The notes under the pieces: generated by a model
Told to the model about the DNA's origin: nothing
The model's database searches: none
What the model saw: only the letters and a program-made list of their open reading frames with translations
From: Corynebacterium sp. ACRPO
Lineage (GTDB): Bacteria; Actinomycetota; Actinomycetes; Mycobacteriales; Mycobacteriaceae
Assembly (NCBI RefSeq): GCF_022347205.1
Contig: NZ_JAKRNE010000003.1
Span: 62,001 to 126,000, forward strand
Direction: 5' to 3'
Length of the DNA: 64,000 nt
Part shown: positions 55,102 through 64,000 of the stretch, one piece after another
Numbering within the stretch: position 1 is the first letter of the stretch
Layout of the letters: each line of letters opens with the position of its first letter
Position numbers and translations under genes: made by a program

Positions 55102-56187
55102 TTACTGCCCCCATGCTCTGCCCACGCCGCGGTGAGCACCCCAAATGAGGAAAGGTGCGCCCACTATCGCGAGGACGATCGACATCTCCAGCTCCGAGTT
55201 ACCCGCAATGAGGCGGCCGGTGATATCGGCGCCAAGTACGGCACAACCGCCCAAGAGCGCAGAGGGCAAAAGCAAGGTGGCAACGCTAGGGCCCACCACC
55301 CTCCGCACGATGTGGGGAATGGCAAAACCGACGAAGGCAATGGGACCCGTTGCTGCCGTTGCGCTGCCAGCCAACACCACGACGCTGAGCGCCGCGCCTA
55401 CCCGCGCGGTAGTGGGGGACCCACCTAAGGCGAGGGAGGACTCCTCCCCCATTGCCAGAAGGTCGAGGGGTCTAGCCACCATCGCCGCACACGCTACGCC
55501 AATAACTAGCCCTATGCCCGCGATCGCGACATCTTCTGGGCCGCGGCCGAAGGTCGAGCCGATAGTCCACCGCCGCATGCTATCGAGGACGTCCGTGGAA
55601 TATAGACCGATGATCATCGCGCCCGATCCCAAAGCTGCGGAGACGCCGGCGCCCACCAGAATGAGCGTCAGGGGATCCTCAAACCGCCGCGATACGGCTA
55701 AGACCAGCAGCGTAGTAATACCCGCGCCAGCGAGCGCGAGGGCGGTCCGCATACTGGTGGAGGTAGCAATGCCAATGGCCGTGCCTAAGGCAACGAAGAA
55801 GGACGCGCCCGCGGTAACACCAATAAATCCTGGATCCGCTAGCGGGTTTCTGGTCCACGATTGCGCCAGCACACCTGCCACAGCAAGGGCCGCGCCGGCG
55901 AAATAAGCCAAGAAGGTGCGCGGCATGCGCAGGTTCCACACGATATCGCGGATATTCTGCTCCCCTGCCCCGTGCAGGGCAGCGATAACCTCCTCGGGCA
56001 GAATCGAGCGGGAGCCCACCGCCAAAGACACCACCGCCAACACCAGGCTGGCGAGGATGAAGGCGACAAGGAGCATCTTATGACTCTGTGCCTGCGCCAC
56101 TACCGTTGCGGGGGTGCCGGTGGTCGTAGGACTATCTGCTGCGGAATCCGACTGGATTTGTTGGCCGTCCATCGTGGTTGCTGACAA
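55102..56187 (-). CDS. Siderophore-iron ABC transporter permease (FecCD family)
   Basis: 361 residues. The cytosolic N-terminus (1-32) is hydrophilic; about nine membrane segments follow. AQSWTRNPLADPGFIGVTAGAS and GPIAFVGFAIPHIVRRVVG are family motifs. Directly abuts the binding-protein gene (1 bp), so it is coupled to it. Confidence 0.93.
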   Translation of the reverse strand: MSATTMDGQQIQSDSAADSPTTTGTPATVVAQAQSHKMLLVAFILASLVLAVVSLAVGSRSILPEEVIAALHGAGEQNIRDIVWNLRMPRTFLAYFAGAALAVAGVLAQSWTRNPLADPGFIGVTAGASFFVALGTAIGIATSTSMRTALALAGAGITTLLVLAVSRRFEDPLTLILVGAGVSAALGSGAMIIGLYSTDVLDSMRRWTIGSTFGRGPEDVAIAGIGLVIGVACAAMVARPLDLLAMGEESSLALGGSPTTARVGAALSVVVLAGSATAATGPIAFVGFAIPHIVRRVVGPSVATLLLPSALLGGCAVLGADITGRLIAGNSELEMSIVLAIVGAPFLIWGAHRGVGRAWGQ

Positions 56188-57135
56188 TTACAGTTTCTCT
56201 TCAAATTTATCTACTGCCCAGGGGATGGTCACCGGGTTGGGCATACTCATGGCATTGCCGGTATCGGTATCCAAGTAGCGCACGCGACCATCCTTGACAA
56301 TGTCGAGGCCTTGGAAGGTCTTATCCTTCTTCAAGACATCGGAGGAGCCGTTGTAGTCCAGGACAAAGAGGTAATCAACCTGGTTAAGCTTCGCGTAGTT
56401 TTCTGGGGCAATGTCGACGAAGAAGCTGCCTCCATCGCCCTGCAATGCATCGGGGATCTCCATGCCAAGGTTCTCGATAAATTGTCCACGCCCATCCTCC
56501 TCGGTGTATAGGCCAATTTTGCCGTCATAAGGCATGACGATGGCCGCAGACTTATCCTGCAATTCCGCGTGCTCGTGGCGGAATTCCTCGAAGGCCTTTT
56601 CGGTGTCATCGATAAGCTTATCGCCTTCGTCTTTTTTACCCACCGCATCCGCGATGGTTTCTACCTGCTTTTCCCAGGGCACCTGCCAGTCTTCATAGCC
56701 GTTCGGCTTAACGGTGGTAGGCGCGATTTCTTCCAGGGCTCCCTTCGTTCGTGCATCCACCGCCTGGTTCACCGCAATGATCTGGGTGGGGTCAGCCGCG
56801 GTGACCTGCTCAAAGGTATCGGCGGTAAATCCGGTTGCGGTATTATAAATCACCTCAGGCTTTGCCTCGCCCAAAAGTTCCTCTGCCCAGGGGCCGACGC
56901 CAGAAGGGTCGCCATCGCCCTCAGCCCCCCACGGCGCCACCGTTACGGGAGTGATCCCCAAGGCAAGCAGCGTGTCGGCATCACCTAGACCCAGGCTAGC
57001 CACGCGCTGCTCGCTGGCAGCGTCGGTCGCCTGAGCTGTTTCATCGCCCTCACCACGCGAGCAACCGCCTAAAGCTAAGGCTCCGGCGGAAAACATTGCT
57101 ACTGCGCCCATGGTGCGACGGCCGAAAATCTTCAT
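56188..57135 (-). CDS. Siderophore-binding lipoprotein (FepB/FecB type)
   Basis: 315 residues. Lipobox ALALGGC with Cys25 as the lipidation site. Periplasmic-binding (TroA-like) fold: RVASLGLGDADTLLALGI, VIYNTATGFTADTFEQV, YLDTDTGNAMSMPNPVTIP. First gene of the four-gene iron operon; a DtxR-like box lies upstream at 57199-57217. The exact siderophore cannot be told. Confidence 0.93.
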   Translation of the reverse strand: MKIFGRRTMGAVAMFSAGALALGGCSRGEGDETAQATDAASEQRVASLGLGDADTLLALGITPVTVAPWGAEGDGDPSGVGPWAEELLGEAKPEVIYNTATGFTADTFEQVTAADPTQIIAVNQAVDARTKGALEEIAPTTVKPNGYEDWQVPWEKQVETIADAVGKKDEGDKLIDDTEKAFEEFRHEHAELQDKSAAIVMPYDGKIGLYTEEDGRGQFIENLGMEIPDALQGDGGSFFVDIAPENYAKLNQVDYLFVLDYNGSSDVLKKDKTFQGLDIVKDGRVRYLDTDTGNAMSMPNPVTIPWAVDKFEEKL

Positions 57136-57198
57136 GAGGTTAAGCCTTTCAATAAAGGAGGAAAATAGCCTTGCTTACCTTATAACGCATAGGCACGA

Positions 57199-57217
57199 TT
57201 AGGCAAGGCTAAACTAA
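57199..57217. promoter_or_regulatory. Candidate DtxR iron box
   Basis: TTAGGCAAGGCTAAACTAA matches the DtxR consensus TWAGGTTAGSCTAACCTWA at 16 of 19 positions. It lies between the divergent iron-uptake operon and the siderophore-interacting protein gene, so one box could repress both when iron is plentiful. Confidence 0.7.
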
Positions 57218-57237
57218 AATAGTAATTTTTTAGACAC

Positions 57238-58059
57238 ATGAACCCTTCTCTACAATCGGCCCCAATGTCTGCGCACGAACTCATCCCCGTTACTTTGACC
57301 GCCAATAAACGCATCAGTCCGCGCTTGCACCGGCTCACGTTCTACGCCGAGGCTTTCCGGACATACACTCTCTCCGGTCCCGATGAATTCTTTGGACTCG
57401 TCATGCCCCGAGATGAACAGGAATTTACACCCTTCCCCGTCGACGGCATAAACCTCCGCTCGGCTGTGAGCGCGATCGATGAGGAGAGGCGGCCGGACCT
57501 GCGCTGGTACACCATCCGCGCGCTCCACTCGGAGGAGGCCACAGTCGATGTCGACGTGGTGACACACGGTGATTCAGGACCTGGCTCGCGGTGGATTCGC
57601 CGCGCACAAGCCGGGGATACAGCGGGATTCTTCACCTGCAACGACCTGTGGCGGCCAACCGAGAAGCCACAACTTCTAGTCGCCGACGCATCCGCCCTGC
57701 CCGCGCTGCGGCACATTTTGGACTACCAAGAAGACCATAACCCGGAAATGCTTCGGGCCACCGACGTTATGGCCGTGGTTACCAGCAACGACGAGGTAGA
57801 ACCAGGCCTCGCAGCTAGATGGGAGGCGAGCGTACGCAGCCTGCGGATTATTCATACCCAACCGCACGAGGAGGCGGAGGCTGTCGTTGCCGCCCTGAGA
57901 GCGGACTATGCTGGTGCGCCGAGGCCAGGGTACGTATGGGCTTCCGGCGAGGGGAAGCTAGCAAAAAGCGTGCGAGGCCTCGCGGTGAATGAATGGGGCC
58001 TAGATACCAACGACGTCACATGGGTTCCCTACTGGTTTTATGGCAGGGCCCGGCCGTAA
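57238..58059 (+). CDS. Siderophore-interacting protein (FAD-dependent ferric reductase)
   Basis: 273 residues; an ATG at 57265 is an alternative start. N-terminal FAD-binding domain with RWYTIRALHSEEATVDVDVV (FAD motif RxYT) and GPGSRWIRRAQAGD; C-terminal SIP domain ending WGLDTNDVTWVPYWFYGRA. It reduces ferric siderophore in the cytosol to free iron. Divergent from the siderophore transporter and probably sharing the DtxR box. Confidence 0.92.
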   Translation: MNPSLQSAPMSAHELIPVTLTANKRISPRLHRLTFYAEAFRTYTLSGPDEFFGLVMPRDEQEFTPFPVDGINLRSAVSAIDEERRPDLRWYTIRALHSEEATVDVDVVTHGDSGPGSRWIRRAQAGDTAGFFTCNDLWRPTEKPQLLVADASALPALRHILDYQEDHNPEMLRATDVMAVVTSNDEVEPGLAARWEASVRSLRIIHTQPHEEAEAVVAALRADYAGAPRPGYVWASGEGKLAKSVRGLAVNEWGLDTNDVTWVPYWFYGRARP

Positions 58060-58063
58060 AGAA

Positions 58064-58117
58064 GTCCTAAAACGGCGAAGGCCCCCGCCCCGAACCCTAA
58101 GATTCGGAGCAGGGGCT
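58064..58117 (-). terminator. Terminator of the S10 operon segment after rpsQ
   Basis: GCCCC-GC-CCGAA (58081-58094) pairs with TTCGG-GC-GGGGC (58103-58116) with two mismatches. On the minus strand CTTCGCCGTTTTAGG follows. Confidence 0.65.
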
Positions 58118-58131
58118 GCGCTGGCTAGTTT

Positions 58132-58440
58132 TTACTTAGCCTTCTCGATGATCTCAACGAGACGGAAGTGCTTGTCCTTGGACAGCGGGCGGGTCTCAGC
58201 GATGCGTACGAGATCGCCAATGCCTGCGGTTTCTTCCTCATCATGCACCTTAACCTTCTTGTTAGAGCGCATGATCTTGCCGTACAGGGCGTGCTGCTTG
58301 CGGTCTTCCAGCTCGACAACGATGGTCTTGGTCATCTTGTCGGATACTACGTAGCCGGTGCGAACCTTAGGAGCGCCCTTGACCTTCTCCTTCTTCGGAG
58401 TAGGTGCCTTCTTGGAATCAGTCACGTTAGCCTCACTCAT
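58132..58440 (-). CDS. rpsQ: 30S ribosomal protein S17
   Basis: 102 residues. A 25-residue Lys/Pro-rich extension precedes the core [43 protein letters not shown] is split over the conserved OB-fold. Last gene of the S10 segment; rplN, usually next, is 11.5 kb away. Confidence 0.97.
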   Translation of the reverse strand: MSEANVTDSKKAPTPKKEKVKGAPKVRTGYVVSDKMTKTIVVELEDRKQHALYGKIMRSNKKVKVHDEEETAGIGDLVRIAETRPLSKDKHFRLVEIIEKAK

Positions 58441-58442
58441 GA

Positions 58443-58673
58443 TTAAGCCTCAGCTCCCGGAGCAACGGACAGGCCCAGCTCGCGCTCGCGCAGAACGGTG
58501 TAGATGCGGGCAATGTCGCGCTTAACCGTGCCGATGCGGCGGTTGTTGGTCAGCTGGCCAGTGGCCTTCTGGAAGCGGAGGTTGAACAGCTCTTCCTTCG
58601 CATCCTTCAGGCGGGACTGCAGCTCAGCGTTGTCGAGCTCACGGAACTCGTGGGCGGGGGTACCGGTTGCCAT
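58443..58673 (-). CDS. rpmC: 50S ribosomal protein L29
   Basis: 76 residues from ATG 58673, which overlaps the rplP stop (TAATG). [20 protein letters not shown] and [20 protein letters not shown] are L29 signatures. It lines the peptide exit tunnel. Confidence 0.96.
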   Translation of the reverse strand: MATGTPAHEFRELDNAELQSRLKDAKEELFNLRFQKATGQLTNNRRIGTVKRDIARIYTVLRERELGLSVAPGAEA

Positions 58674-59089
58674 TAGAACTGGTCCTCCTTCTTGATGATG
58701 CGGACCTTGCAAGGAAGCTTCTGGCCTGCACGGCGCAGAGCCTCAATAGCAACGGCCTCGGTTGGGTAGCTCATCTCGAAAAGTACGCGGCCTGGCTTAA
58801 CGTTAGCCACCCACTTCTCAACCGGGCCCTTACCGGAACCCATACGAACGCCGAGCGGCTTCTGGGTCAACGGACGGTCCGGGAAGATGTTGATCCACAC
58901 CTTGCCACCACGCTTGACGTGGCGGTTGATGGCAATACGTGCGGCCTCAATCTGACGGTTGGTGATGTACGCCGGCTCGAGAGCCTGGATAGCGTAATCG
59001 CCGAAGTTGATGCGGTTACCGCCCTTGGACACGCCGCGACGGTTCGGGCGGTGCTGACGGCGGTACTTAACACGCTTAGGAATCAGCAT
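58673..59089 (-). CDS. rplP: 50S ribosomal protein L16
   Basis: 138 residues. [19 protein letters not shown] start; [39 protein letters not shown]. It stabilises tRNA in the A site. It is 3 bp after rpsC. Confidence 0.97.
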   Translation of the reverse strand: MLIPKRVKYRRQHRPNRRGVSKGGNRINFGDYAIQALEPAYITNRQIEAARIAINRHVKRGGKVWINIFPDRPLTQKPLGVRMGSGKGPVEKWVANVKPGRVLFEMSYPTEAVAIEALRRAGQKLPCKVRIIKKEDQF

Positions 59090-59092
59090 GGA

Positions 59093-59836
59093 TTAGCCCT
59101 CCTGCTTCTGCTGTGCACGCTGGCGGCGCTGGCCACCGCGGCGGGAGCGACCATTGCGGTCACGACCACGGCCCTGTGCCGGAGCGTTCAGTTCGGACTC
59201 GCGTACGCCACCGACGACGTCACCCTTGTAGATCCACACCTTGATGCCGATGCGGCCGAAGGTGGTGTGGGCCTCTGCGGTGCCGTAGTCGATTTCGGCG
59301 CGAAGAGTGTGCAGCGGAACGCGACCCTCGTGGTAGCGCTCAACGCGGGACATTTCTGCACCGCCCAGGCGGCCGGACAGCAGGATCTTGATGCCCTTAA
59401 CCTGTGGCTGGCGCATAGCGGACTGGATAGCCTTGCGCATTGCACGACGGAATGCGACACGGTTAACCAGCTGCTCCGCGATGGAGTGAGCAACCAGGGT
59501 TGCGTTTGCGTCTACCTGCTTGACCTCGAGGATGTTGAGAGCAACCATCTTGCCGGTGAGCTTTTCCAGCTCGCGGCGGATGCGGTCAGCCTCAGCACCG
59601 CGGCGGCCAATCACGATGCCCGGACGAGCGGTGTGAATGTCCACGCGGACGCGGTCGCGGGTGCGCTCGATGACGACGTCGGCAATGCCGGCGCGCTCGA
59701 GGCCCTTGTTGAGGTAGTTACGAATCTTGATGTCTTCGGCTACGTAGTTCGCGTAGTCCTTATCGGCGAACCAGTGGGTCTTCCAGTCGGAAGTGATGCC
59801 CAAACGTAGGCCGTGAGGATGGATCTTCTGGCCCAT
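59093..59836 (-). CDS. rpsC: 30S ribosomal protein S3
   Basis: 247 residues. [19 protein letters not shown] start; KH motif [37 protein letters not shown]. An Arg/Gln-rich tail ([16 protein letters not shown]) extends past the core. It has mRNA helicase activity at the entry site with S4 and S5. Confidence 0.97.
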   Translation of the reverse strand: MGQKIHPHGLRLGITSDWKTHWFADKDYANYVAEDIKIRNYLNKGLERAGIADVVIERTRDRVRVDIHTARPGIVIGRRGAEADRIRRELEKLTGKMVALNILEVKQVDANATLVAHSIAEQLVNRVAFRRAMRKAIQSAMRQPQVKGIKILLSGRLGGAEMSRVERYHEGRVPLHTLRAEIDYGTAEAHTTFGRIGIKVWIYKGDVVGGVRESELNAPAQGRGRDRNGRSRRGGQRRQRAQQKQEG

Positions 59837-60198
59837 TACTTGGCCCCTTCCTGCTGGCTTTCGACCACCACGGTGATGTGGCTGGTGCGCTTACGAATCA
59901 TGAATGCACGACCCTGTGCACGCGGCTGGAAACGACGCATGGTCGGACCCTCGTTGGCATAAGCCTCGGAGATGACCAGGGTGCGTGGGTCGAGGCCGAA
60001 GTTGTTCTCAGCGTTAGCGGCTGCAGAAGCAACGACCTTGGCAACTGGCTTGGAAGCACCCTGCGGTGCGTACTTCAGGATAGCCAGGGCTTCGCTTACG
60101 GACTTGCCGCGGACCAGATCGAGCACGCGACGTGCCTTCATCGGGGTGACGCGGACGTAGCGGGCCGTGGCGGATGCGGAGGTGATGGTCTCACTCAT
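59836..60198 (-). CDS. rplV: 50S ribosomal protein L22
   Basis: 120 residues. [20 protein letters not shown] and the tunnel-lining loop [20 protein letters not shown]. Mutations in that loop give macrolide resistance in other bacteria; nothing unusual is seen here. Start overlaps the rpsC region by 1 bp. Confidence 0.97.
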   Translation of the reverse strand: MSETITSASATARYVRVTPMKARRVLDLVRGKSVSEALAILKYAPQGASKPVAKVVASAAANAENNFGLDPRTLVISEAYANEGPTMRRFQPRAQGRAFMIRKRTSHITVVVESQQEGAK

Positions 60199-60201
60199 CG
60201 C

Positions 60202-60480
60202 TTATCGACGTCCCTTCTTGTCATCCTTGACGTGACCCTTAAAGGTCTTGGTTGGTGCAAACTCGCCCAGCTTGTGGCCGACCATGGAATCCTCGATGAA
60301 AACCGGCACGTGCTTGCGGCCGTCATGGACGGCGAAGGTGTGACCGATGAAATCGGGGAGAATGGTCGAGCGGCGAGACCAGGTCTTGATGACCTGCTTG
60401 GTGCCTGCATCGTTCTGAGCATCCACCTTGTTGAGGAGGTGCTCATCGACGAACGGGCCCTTCTTAAGGCTGCGTGGCAT
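60202..60480 (-). CDS. rpsS: 30S ribosomal protein S19
   Basis: 92 residues. [40 protein letters not shown] and [18 protein letters not shown] are S19 signatures. It lies in the 30S head near the A site. Confidence 0.97.
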   Translation of the reverse strand: MPRSLKKGPFVDEHLLNKVDAQNDAGTKQVIKTWSRRSTILPDFIGHTFAVHDGRKHVPVFIEDSMVGHKLGEFAPTKTFKGHVKDDKKGRR

Positions 60481-60493
60481 TGTTTACCTCCTC

Positions 60494-61330
60494 TTAGCGC
60501 TTCTTGTTCGGGCGACGACGGCGCACGATCATGTTGTTGGAGTAACGGTTCGGGTTGCGGGTGCGACCCTCCTTGTGACCCCATGGGGACACAGGGTGGC
60601 GACCACCCGAGGTCTTACCCTCACCACCACCGTGTGGGTGGTCAACCGGGTTCATAACGACACCGCGGACGGTCGGGCGTACGCCCTTCCAGCGCATACG
60701 GCCGGCCTTGCCCCAGCGGATGTTCATCTGCTCGGCGTTGCCAACCTCACCAACGGTGGCGCGGCAGCGGATGTCCACACGGCGGATTTCGGAAGACGGC
60801 ATACGCAGAACTGCGTACTTGCCTTCCTTACCCAGCAGCTGGATGGAAGCACCAGCGGAGCGAGCCAGCTTAGCGCCGGCGCCCGGCTTGAGCTCAACAG
60901 CGTGGATGATGGAACCGGTCGGGATGTTACGCAGCGGCAGGTTGTTGCCAACCTTGATATCTGCGTTCGGGCCGGACTCGACGATGGTGCCCTGCTTCAG
61001 GCCCTTCGGGGCGATGATGTAGCGCTTCTCGCCATCAACGTAGTGAAGCAGTGCAATGTTTGCGGTGCGGTTCGGGTCGTACTCGATGTGAGCGACCTTT
61101 GCCGGGATGCCGTCCTTGTCGTTACGACGGAAGTCGATGAGACGGTAACGGCGCTTGTGGCCACCGCCGATGTGGCGGGTGGTGATGCGGCCGTAGTTGT
61201 TACGGCCACCAGTCTTGCTCAGGGGGCGCAGCAGGGACTTCTCCGGAGTAGAACGAGTGATCTCGTCAAACTCAGAAACGGAGGATGCGCGGCGACCCGG
61301 AGTTGTCGGCTTGTACTTACGAATAGCCAT
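60494..61330 (-). CDS. rplB: 50S ribosomal protein L2
   Basis: 278 residues. [20 protein letters not shown] start; [20 protein letters not shown]; the conserved [20 protein letters not shown] with the peptidyl-transferase-near His. Core 50S protein. Confidence 0.98.
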   Translation of the reverse strand: MAIRKYKPTTPGRRASSVSEFDEITRSTPEKSLLRPLSKTGGRNNYGRITTRHIGGGHKRRYRLIDFRRNDKDGIPAKVAHIEYDPNRTANIALLHYVDGEKRYIIAPKGLKQGTIVESGPNADIKVGNNLPLRNIPTGSIIHAVELKPGAGAKLARSAGASIQLLGKEGKYAVLRMPSSEIRRVDIRCRATVGEVGNAEQMNIRWGKAGRMRWKGVRPTVRGVVMNPVDHPHGGGEGKTSGGRHPVSPWGHKEGRTRNPNRYSNNMIVRRRRPNKKR

Positions 61331-61355
61331 AATTCTTCCTTACTTCGTCTCCGTC

Positions 61356-61658
61356 TTAGGCCTGTGCGCCAAAGACGTCGATGGAGTCGCTGCCTTCACG
61401 GAGCGTCACGTATGCACGCTTGGTGGACTTACGCTGGCCGTAACCGGAGCGGGTGCGCTTACGCTTACCTGCACGGTTCACGGTGTTCACGGAGTCGACC
61501 TTTACGCCAAAGATCTGCTCTACGGCATCTTTAATCTGGGACTTATTGGAGTCCGTGGAGACGTAGAACGTGTAGACGTTCTGCTCCATCAGACCATAGG
61601 ACTTCTCGGATACAACCGGGGCGATGATGATATCGCGTGGGTTAGAAATCTTAGCCAT
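61356..61658 (-). CDS. rplW: 50S ribosomal protein L23
   Basis: 100 residues. [40 protein letters not shown] and the loop [20 protein letters not shown]. It docks trigger factor and SRP at the exit tunnel. Overlaps the rplD end by 1 bp. Confidence 0.97.
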   Translation of the reverse strand: MAKISNPRDIIIAPVVSEKSYGLMEQNVYTFYVSTDSNKSQIKDAVEQIFGVKVDSVNTVNRAGKRKRTRSGYGQRKSTKRAYVTLREGSDSIDVFGAQA

Positions 61659-62311
61659 TAGTTCTCCTCCTTATCCGCGCCGGTTGCGCGGTTGATGAAG
61701 GTGTGTAGCGCCTCAACGGAGAACACAACGTCATCGGAGTAGAGAACGTCGTAGGTGTTGAGCTGGCCAGCGTCCAGGATCTGAACGTTAGGCAGGTTAT
61801 TAGCGCTACGACGAGCATTGATGTCCTCGCGGCCGATGACCAGGAGCACGTTCTTGCGCTCGGTCAGGGACTCGAGGAAGTCCTTGGCCGATTTGGTGGA
61901 CGGCTTCTGGCCCGGTACGAGCTCTTCGATGACGTGGATGCGCTCGTTGCGAGCACGGTCAGACAGTGCACCGAAGAGAGCAGCCTTGATCATCTTCTTA
62001 GGGGTGCGCTGTGCGTAGTCGCGTGGCTGTGGGCCATGGACGGTGCCGCCACCGGTGTAGTGCGGTGCGCGGATGGAGCCCTGGCGTGCACGGCCGGTGC
62101 CCTTCTGACGGAAAGGCTTGCGACCACCACCGCGGACGTCGCCGCGGGTCTTGGTTGCGTGGGTGCCCTGGCGTGCAGCAGCAAGCTGAGCGTTAACAAC
62201 CTGGTGCATCAAAGCAATGGATGCCTCGGTGTCAAAGATTTCAGCTGGCAGGTCTACAGAGCCGTTGGTCTTACCCTCGGAAGTGTGGACGTCTAGCTTG
62301 AGGTTGCTCAT
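61658..62311 (-). CDS. rplD: 50S ribosomal protein L4
   Basis: 217 residues. The tunnel loop is [20 protein letters not shown] followed by [20 protein letters not shown]. Overlaps rplC by 4 bp. In some bacteria L4 regulates the S10 operon; the leader upstream of rpsJ was not shown to carry that structure. Confidence 0.97.
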   Translation of the reverse strand: MSNLKLDVHTSEGKTNGSVDLPAEIFDTEASIALMHQVVNAQLAAARQGTHATKTRGDVRGGGRKPFRQKGTGRARQGSIRAPHYTGGGTVHGPQPRDYAQRTPKKMIKAALFGALSDRARNERIHVIEELVPGQKPSTKSAKDFLESLTERKNVLLVIGREDINARRSANNLPNVQILDAGQLNTYDVLYSDDVVFSVEALHTFINRATGADKEEN

Positions 62312-62964
62312 GCGTGTGCACCGCCCTTCACTGCGGTCTTAACGGTGACGAGGCCGCCGCGCGCACCAGGGATAGCACCCTTGATGAGCAGCAGGTTGGA
62401 CTCGGCATCGATTTTCTGAATCTTCAGGTTCTGGGTGGTCACGCGGTCGTGGCCCATACGGCCAGCCATGCGCTTGCCCTTGAAGACGCGGCCCGGGGTA
62501 GCAGCGCCGCCGATGCCGCCAACGCGGCGGTGAGCGGCCTGGTTACCGTGAGCTGCGCCCTGGCCTGCGAAGCCGTGGCGCTTCATGGCGCCGGCGTAGC
62601 CGTGGCCCTTGGTCTTGCCGGTGACGTCAACGAAGGAGATACCTTCGAAGATGTCAACCTTGACCTCTTGGCCAACCTCGTATGCAGAGGTGTCGTCCAT
62701 GCGGATTTCCGCAACGTGACGGCGCGGGGTTACGCCAGCCTTCTTGAAGTGTCCACCAACCGGCTTGTTTGCCTTGCGTGGGTCAATTTCGCCAAAGGCG
62801 ATCTGGATGGCGCTGTAGCCATCGGTTTCGGGGGTGCGAATCTGGGTGACAACGCATGGCCCTGCCTCGACGACGGTAACCGGCACAACGCGGTTGTCCT
62901 CATCGAAGACCTGGGTCATGCCGAGCTTCTTGCCCAGAATGCCCTTGATCTCGTTTTCACTCAT
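62308..62964 (-). CDS. rplC: 50S ribosomal protein L3
   Basis: 218 residues. [20 protein letters not shown] start; [20 protein letters not shown] with the conserved Gln region; [18 protein letters not shown]. It is close to the peptidyl-transferase centre. Confidence 0.97.
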   Translation of the reverse strand: MSENEIKGILGKKLGMTQVFDEDNRVVPVTVVEAGPCVVTQIRTPETDGYSAIQIAFGEIDPRKANKPVGGHFKKAGVTPRRHVAEIRMDDTSAYEVGQEVKVDIFEGISFVDVTGKTKGHGYAGAMKRHGFAGQGAAHGNQAAHRRVGGIGGAATPGRVFKGKRMAGRMGHDRVTTQNLKIQKIDAESNLLLIKGAIPGARGGLVTVKTAVKGGAHA

Positions 62965-62987
62965 TATTTGTTCTCCACCAAAGTCGC

Positions 62988-63293
62988 TTACTGGATGTTC
63001 ACGTCGACGCTTGCCGGAAGATCGATGCGCATAAGAGCGTCAACGGTCTTCGGAGTTGGGTCGAGAATGTCGATCAGGCGCTTGTGAGTGCGCATCTCGA
63101 AGTGCTCGCGAGAGTCCTTGTACTTGTGCGGAGAACGAATAACTGCGTATACGTTCTTCTCGGTTGGGAGCGGCACTGGGCCAACTACACGAGCACCGGT
63201 ACGGGTAACGGTCTCGACGATCTTCTTTGCAGAAGCGTCGATAGCCTCGTGGTCATAGGCCTTCAGCCGAATGCGGATTTTTTGTCCCGCCAC
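62988..63293 (-). CDS. rpsJ: 30S ribosomal protein S10
   Basis: 101 residues. [20 protein letters not shown] start; [40 protein letters not shown]. First gene of the S10 operon; also the NusG/NusA antitermination partner. Confidence 0.98.
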   Translation of the reverse strand: MAGQKIRIRLKAYDHEAIDASAKKIVETVTRTGARVVGPVPLPTEKNVYAVIRSPHKYKDSREHFEMRTHKRLIDILDPTPKTVDALMRIDLPASVDVNIQ

Positions 63294-63376
63294 GCTTATC
63301 CTCTTCCTCGCTTCCCCACTTTCACATTCCCGGCGTTTCCGGGGCGTGAAGCGGTGGGAAATTGCTTCTCGATTTC

Positions 63377-63382
63377 TCTATA
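63377..63382 (-). promoter_or_regulatory. Candidate -10 of the S10 operon
   Basis: TATAGA on the minus strand, about 85 bases before the rpsJ ATG. No good -35 at 16-18 bp is seen, so this is tentative. Confidence 0.35.
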
Positions 63383-63662
63383 ACGTTGTCCGGGCTTGGG
63401 GCCTGACACAACGCCAGTGGTCTGACTGCCATGACGACCAAGAGTTGCGGTACATGGCAAGTGCCAGAACGCAGTGCTCTCGACGGGGTACAAGACCCGT
63501 AGTCAAAGTATTGTGAAGAGGACGGTTTTCACGCATTACACGTGGTGAGTGTCCAATTCGTCTACTGCCGCTGTTTATTTGCCATGCCCCTTCTCCGGTC
63601 CATCTTCTCGGGGTGTCACTGCTCTAACGCGGACCTAGCCCGATTGGATGACCTTCCAGTCA

Positions 63663-63686
63663 ATGCTTCAGGTTTTCCTGAAGCAT
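63663..63686. repeat. Perfect inverted repeat, 10-bp arms with TTTT loop
   Basis: ATGCTTCAGG (63663-63672), TTTT, CCTGAAGCAT (63677-63686). No T-tract follows on either strand, so it is not an ordinary terminator. It could be an operator or the trace of an old insertion. Confidence 0.6.
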
Positions 63687-64000
63687 GGCGACAACGAAGG
63701 TGTCATGTTCGCTTTACCAGCTCAGCGTCTCCCCGAGACTCATGCTTGGCGACGTCCGCCGCCATCACCGAACCTCGGTTCTCGCTGCCCTGTTAAAGCA
63801 ACCTTTGTATTTAAGCATGTTGGGCTGCGGTTTTTCAAGCCGCGTATTAAACCGTGCCAAAAATCACGTTTTGGAAAATTTTGTTGCCTCGCACCCCACA
63901 CTCGGCTGAGAAGTATCTAAGCTCGGAGGTAATGGCTGTGGACTCTTTGTCCTGCCTAGATAGTTGAATATCGCGTTCATGCATCACCCAATAGAGAAAG

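Larger units (their letters stand above)
63294..64000. other. 707-bp region upstream of rpsJ without a recognised gene
   Basis: Near rpsJ a minus-strand TATAGA (63377-63382) is a possible -10 of the S10 operon, giving a leader of about 75 bases; a TGCCATG/CATGGCA repeat (63427-63433, 63453-63459) lies upstream. At 63663-63686 a perfect 10-bp inverted repeat surrounds TTTT. Open frames beyond 63540 are short and unlike known proteins, with composition unlike nearby genes. Confidence 0.5.

Noticed and set aside
58667-61534. Two plus-strand frames of 380 and 368 codons
   Set aside because: Antisense to rplP-rpsC and rpsS-rplB, which are certain.

Overview
The window is chromosomal DNA of a Corynebacterium. 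The evidence is the broken-up S10/spc/alpha ribosomal gene order, a corynebacterial type VII secretion (T7SS) locus beside truA and rplM, long actinobacterial forms of RpsI and RpoA, and a candidate DtxR box. A paired cyclopropane-type methyltransferase and FAD oxidoreductase looks like the set that makes 10-methyl (tuberculostearic-type) fatty acids. This suggests, but does not prove, a lineage near C. tuberculostearicum or C. accolens. No rRNA, tRNA, CRISPR array, prophage or insertion sequence was seen.

Layout. 1-4.3 kb (minus): tsaB (cut by the edge), a membrane-anchored unknown, an AspT-type transporter, tsaE and alr. 4.4-8 kb: an ABC-F ATPase of lower GC with an upstream mini-ORF, then glmS. 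8-12 kb: a fused FAD/Fe-S oxidoreductase and a divergent hydrolase-like protein that lacks its nucleophile. 11.9-14.3 kb: an unexplained three-gene operon built around a 591-residue Cys/Pro/Glu-rich protein. 14.4-16.9 kb: glmM, rpsI, rplM. 17.3-27 kb: the T7SS locus (two WXG100 proteins, an Rv3446c-type protein, EccC, EccD, MycP, EccB). 27-35.4 kb: truA, rplQ, rpoA, rpsD, rpsK, rpsM, infA, an L,D-transpeptidase, map, adk, secY. 35.8-39.2 kb: the lipid-methylation pair and a small secreted protein. 39.4-42.1 kb: rplO to rpsH. 42.4-45.3 kb: a DUF6457 protein, fdhD, a formate/nitrite channel and a sortase. 45.4-46.7 kb: rplE, rplX, rplN. 47.2-58.1 kb: a surface protein, a sucrose module (PTS permease, sucrose-6-phosphate hydrolase, fructokinase) and a siderophore-iron module. 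58.1-63.3 kb: rpsQ to rpsJ.

How the parts fit. Ribosomal genes all run on the minus strand. The accessory cassettes between them mostly concern the cell envelope or nutrient uptake: T7SS, L,D-transpeptidase, lipid methylation, sortase and surface protein, sucrose, iron. Clear hairpin terminators insulate several of them.

Most worth following up: (1) a 15-bp motif GGGCGTCGGCAAGCG found four times exactly and four more times with 1-2 changes, in both orientations; (2) the mini-ORF with its own ribosome site before the ABC-F gene, which looks like antibiotic-responsive attenuation; (3) the Cys-Pro-rich protein operon near the T7SS; (4) a 20-bp divergent scrB/scrK gap in which both genes seem to share one -10 palindrome and start without leaders.
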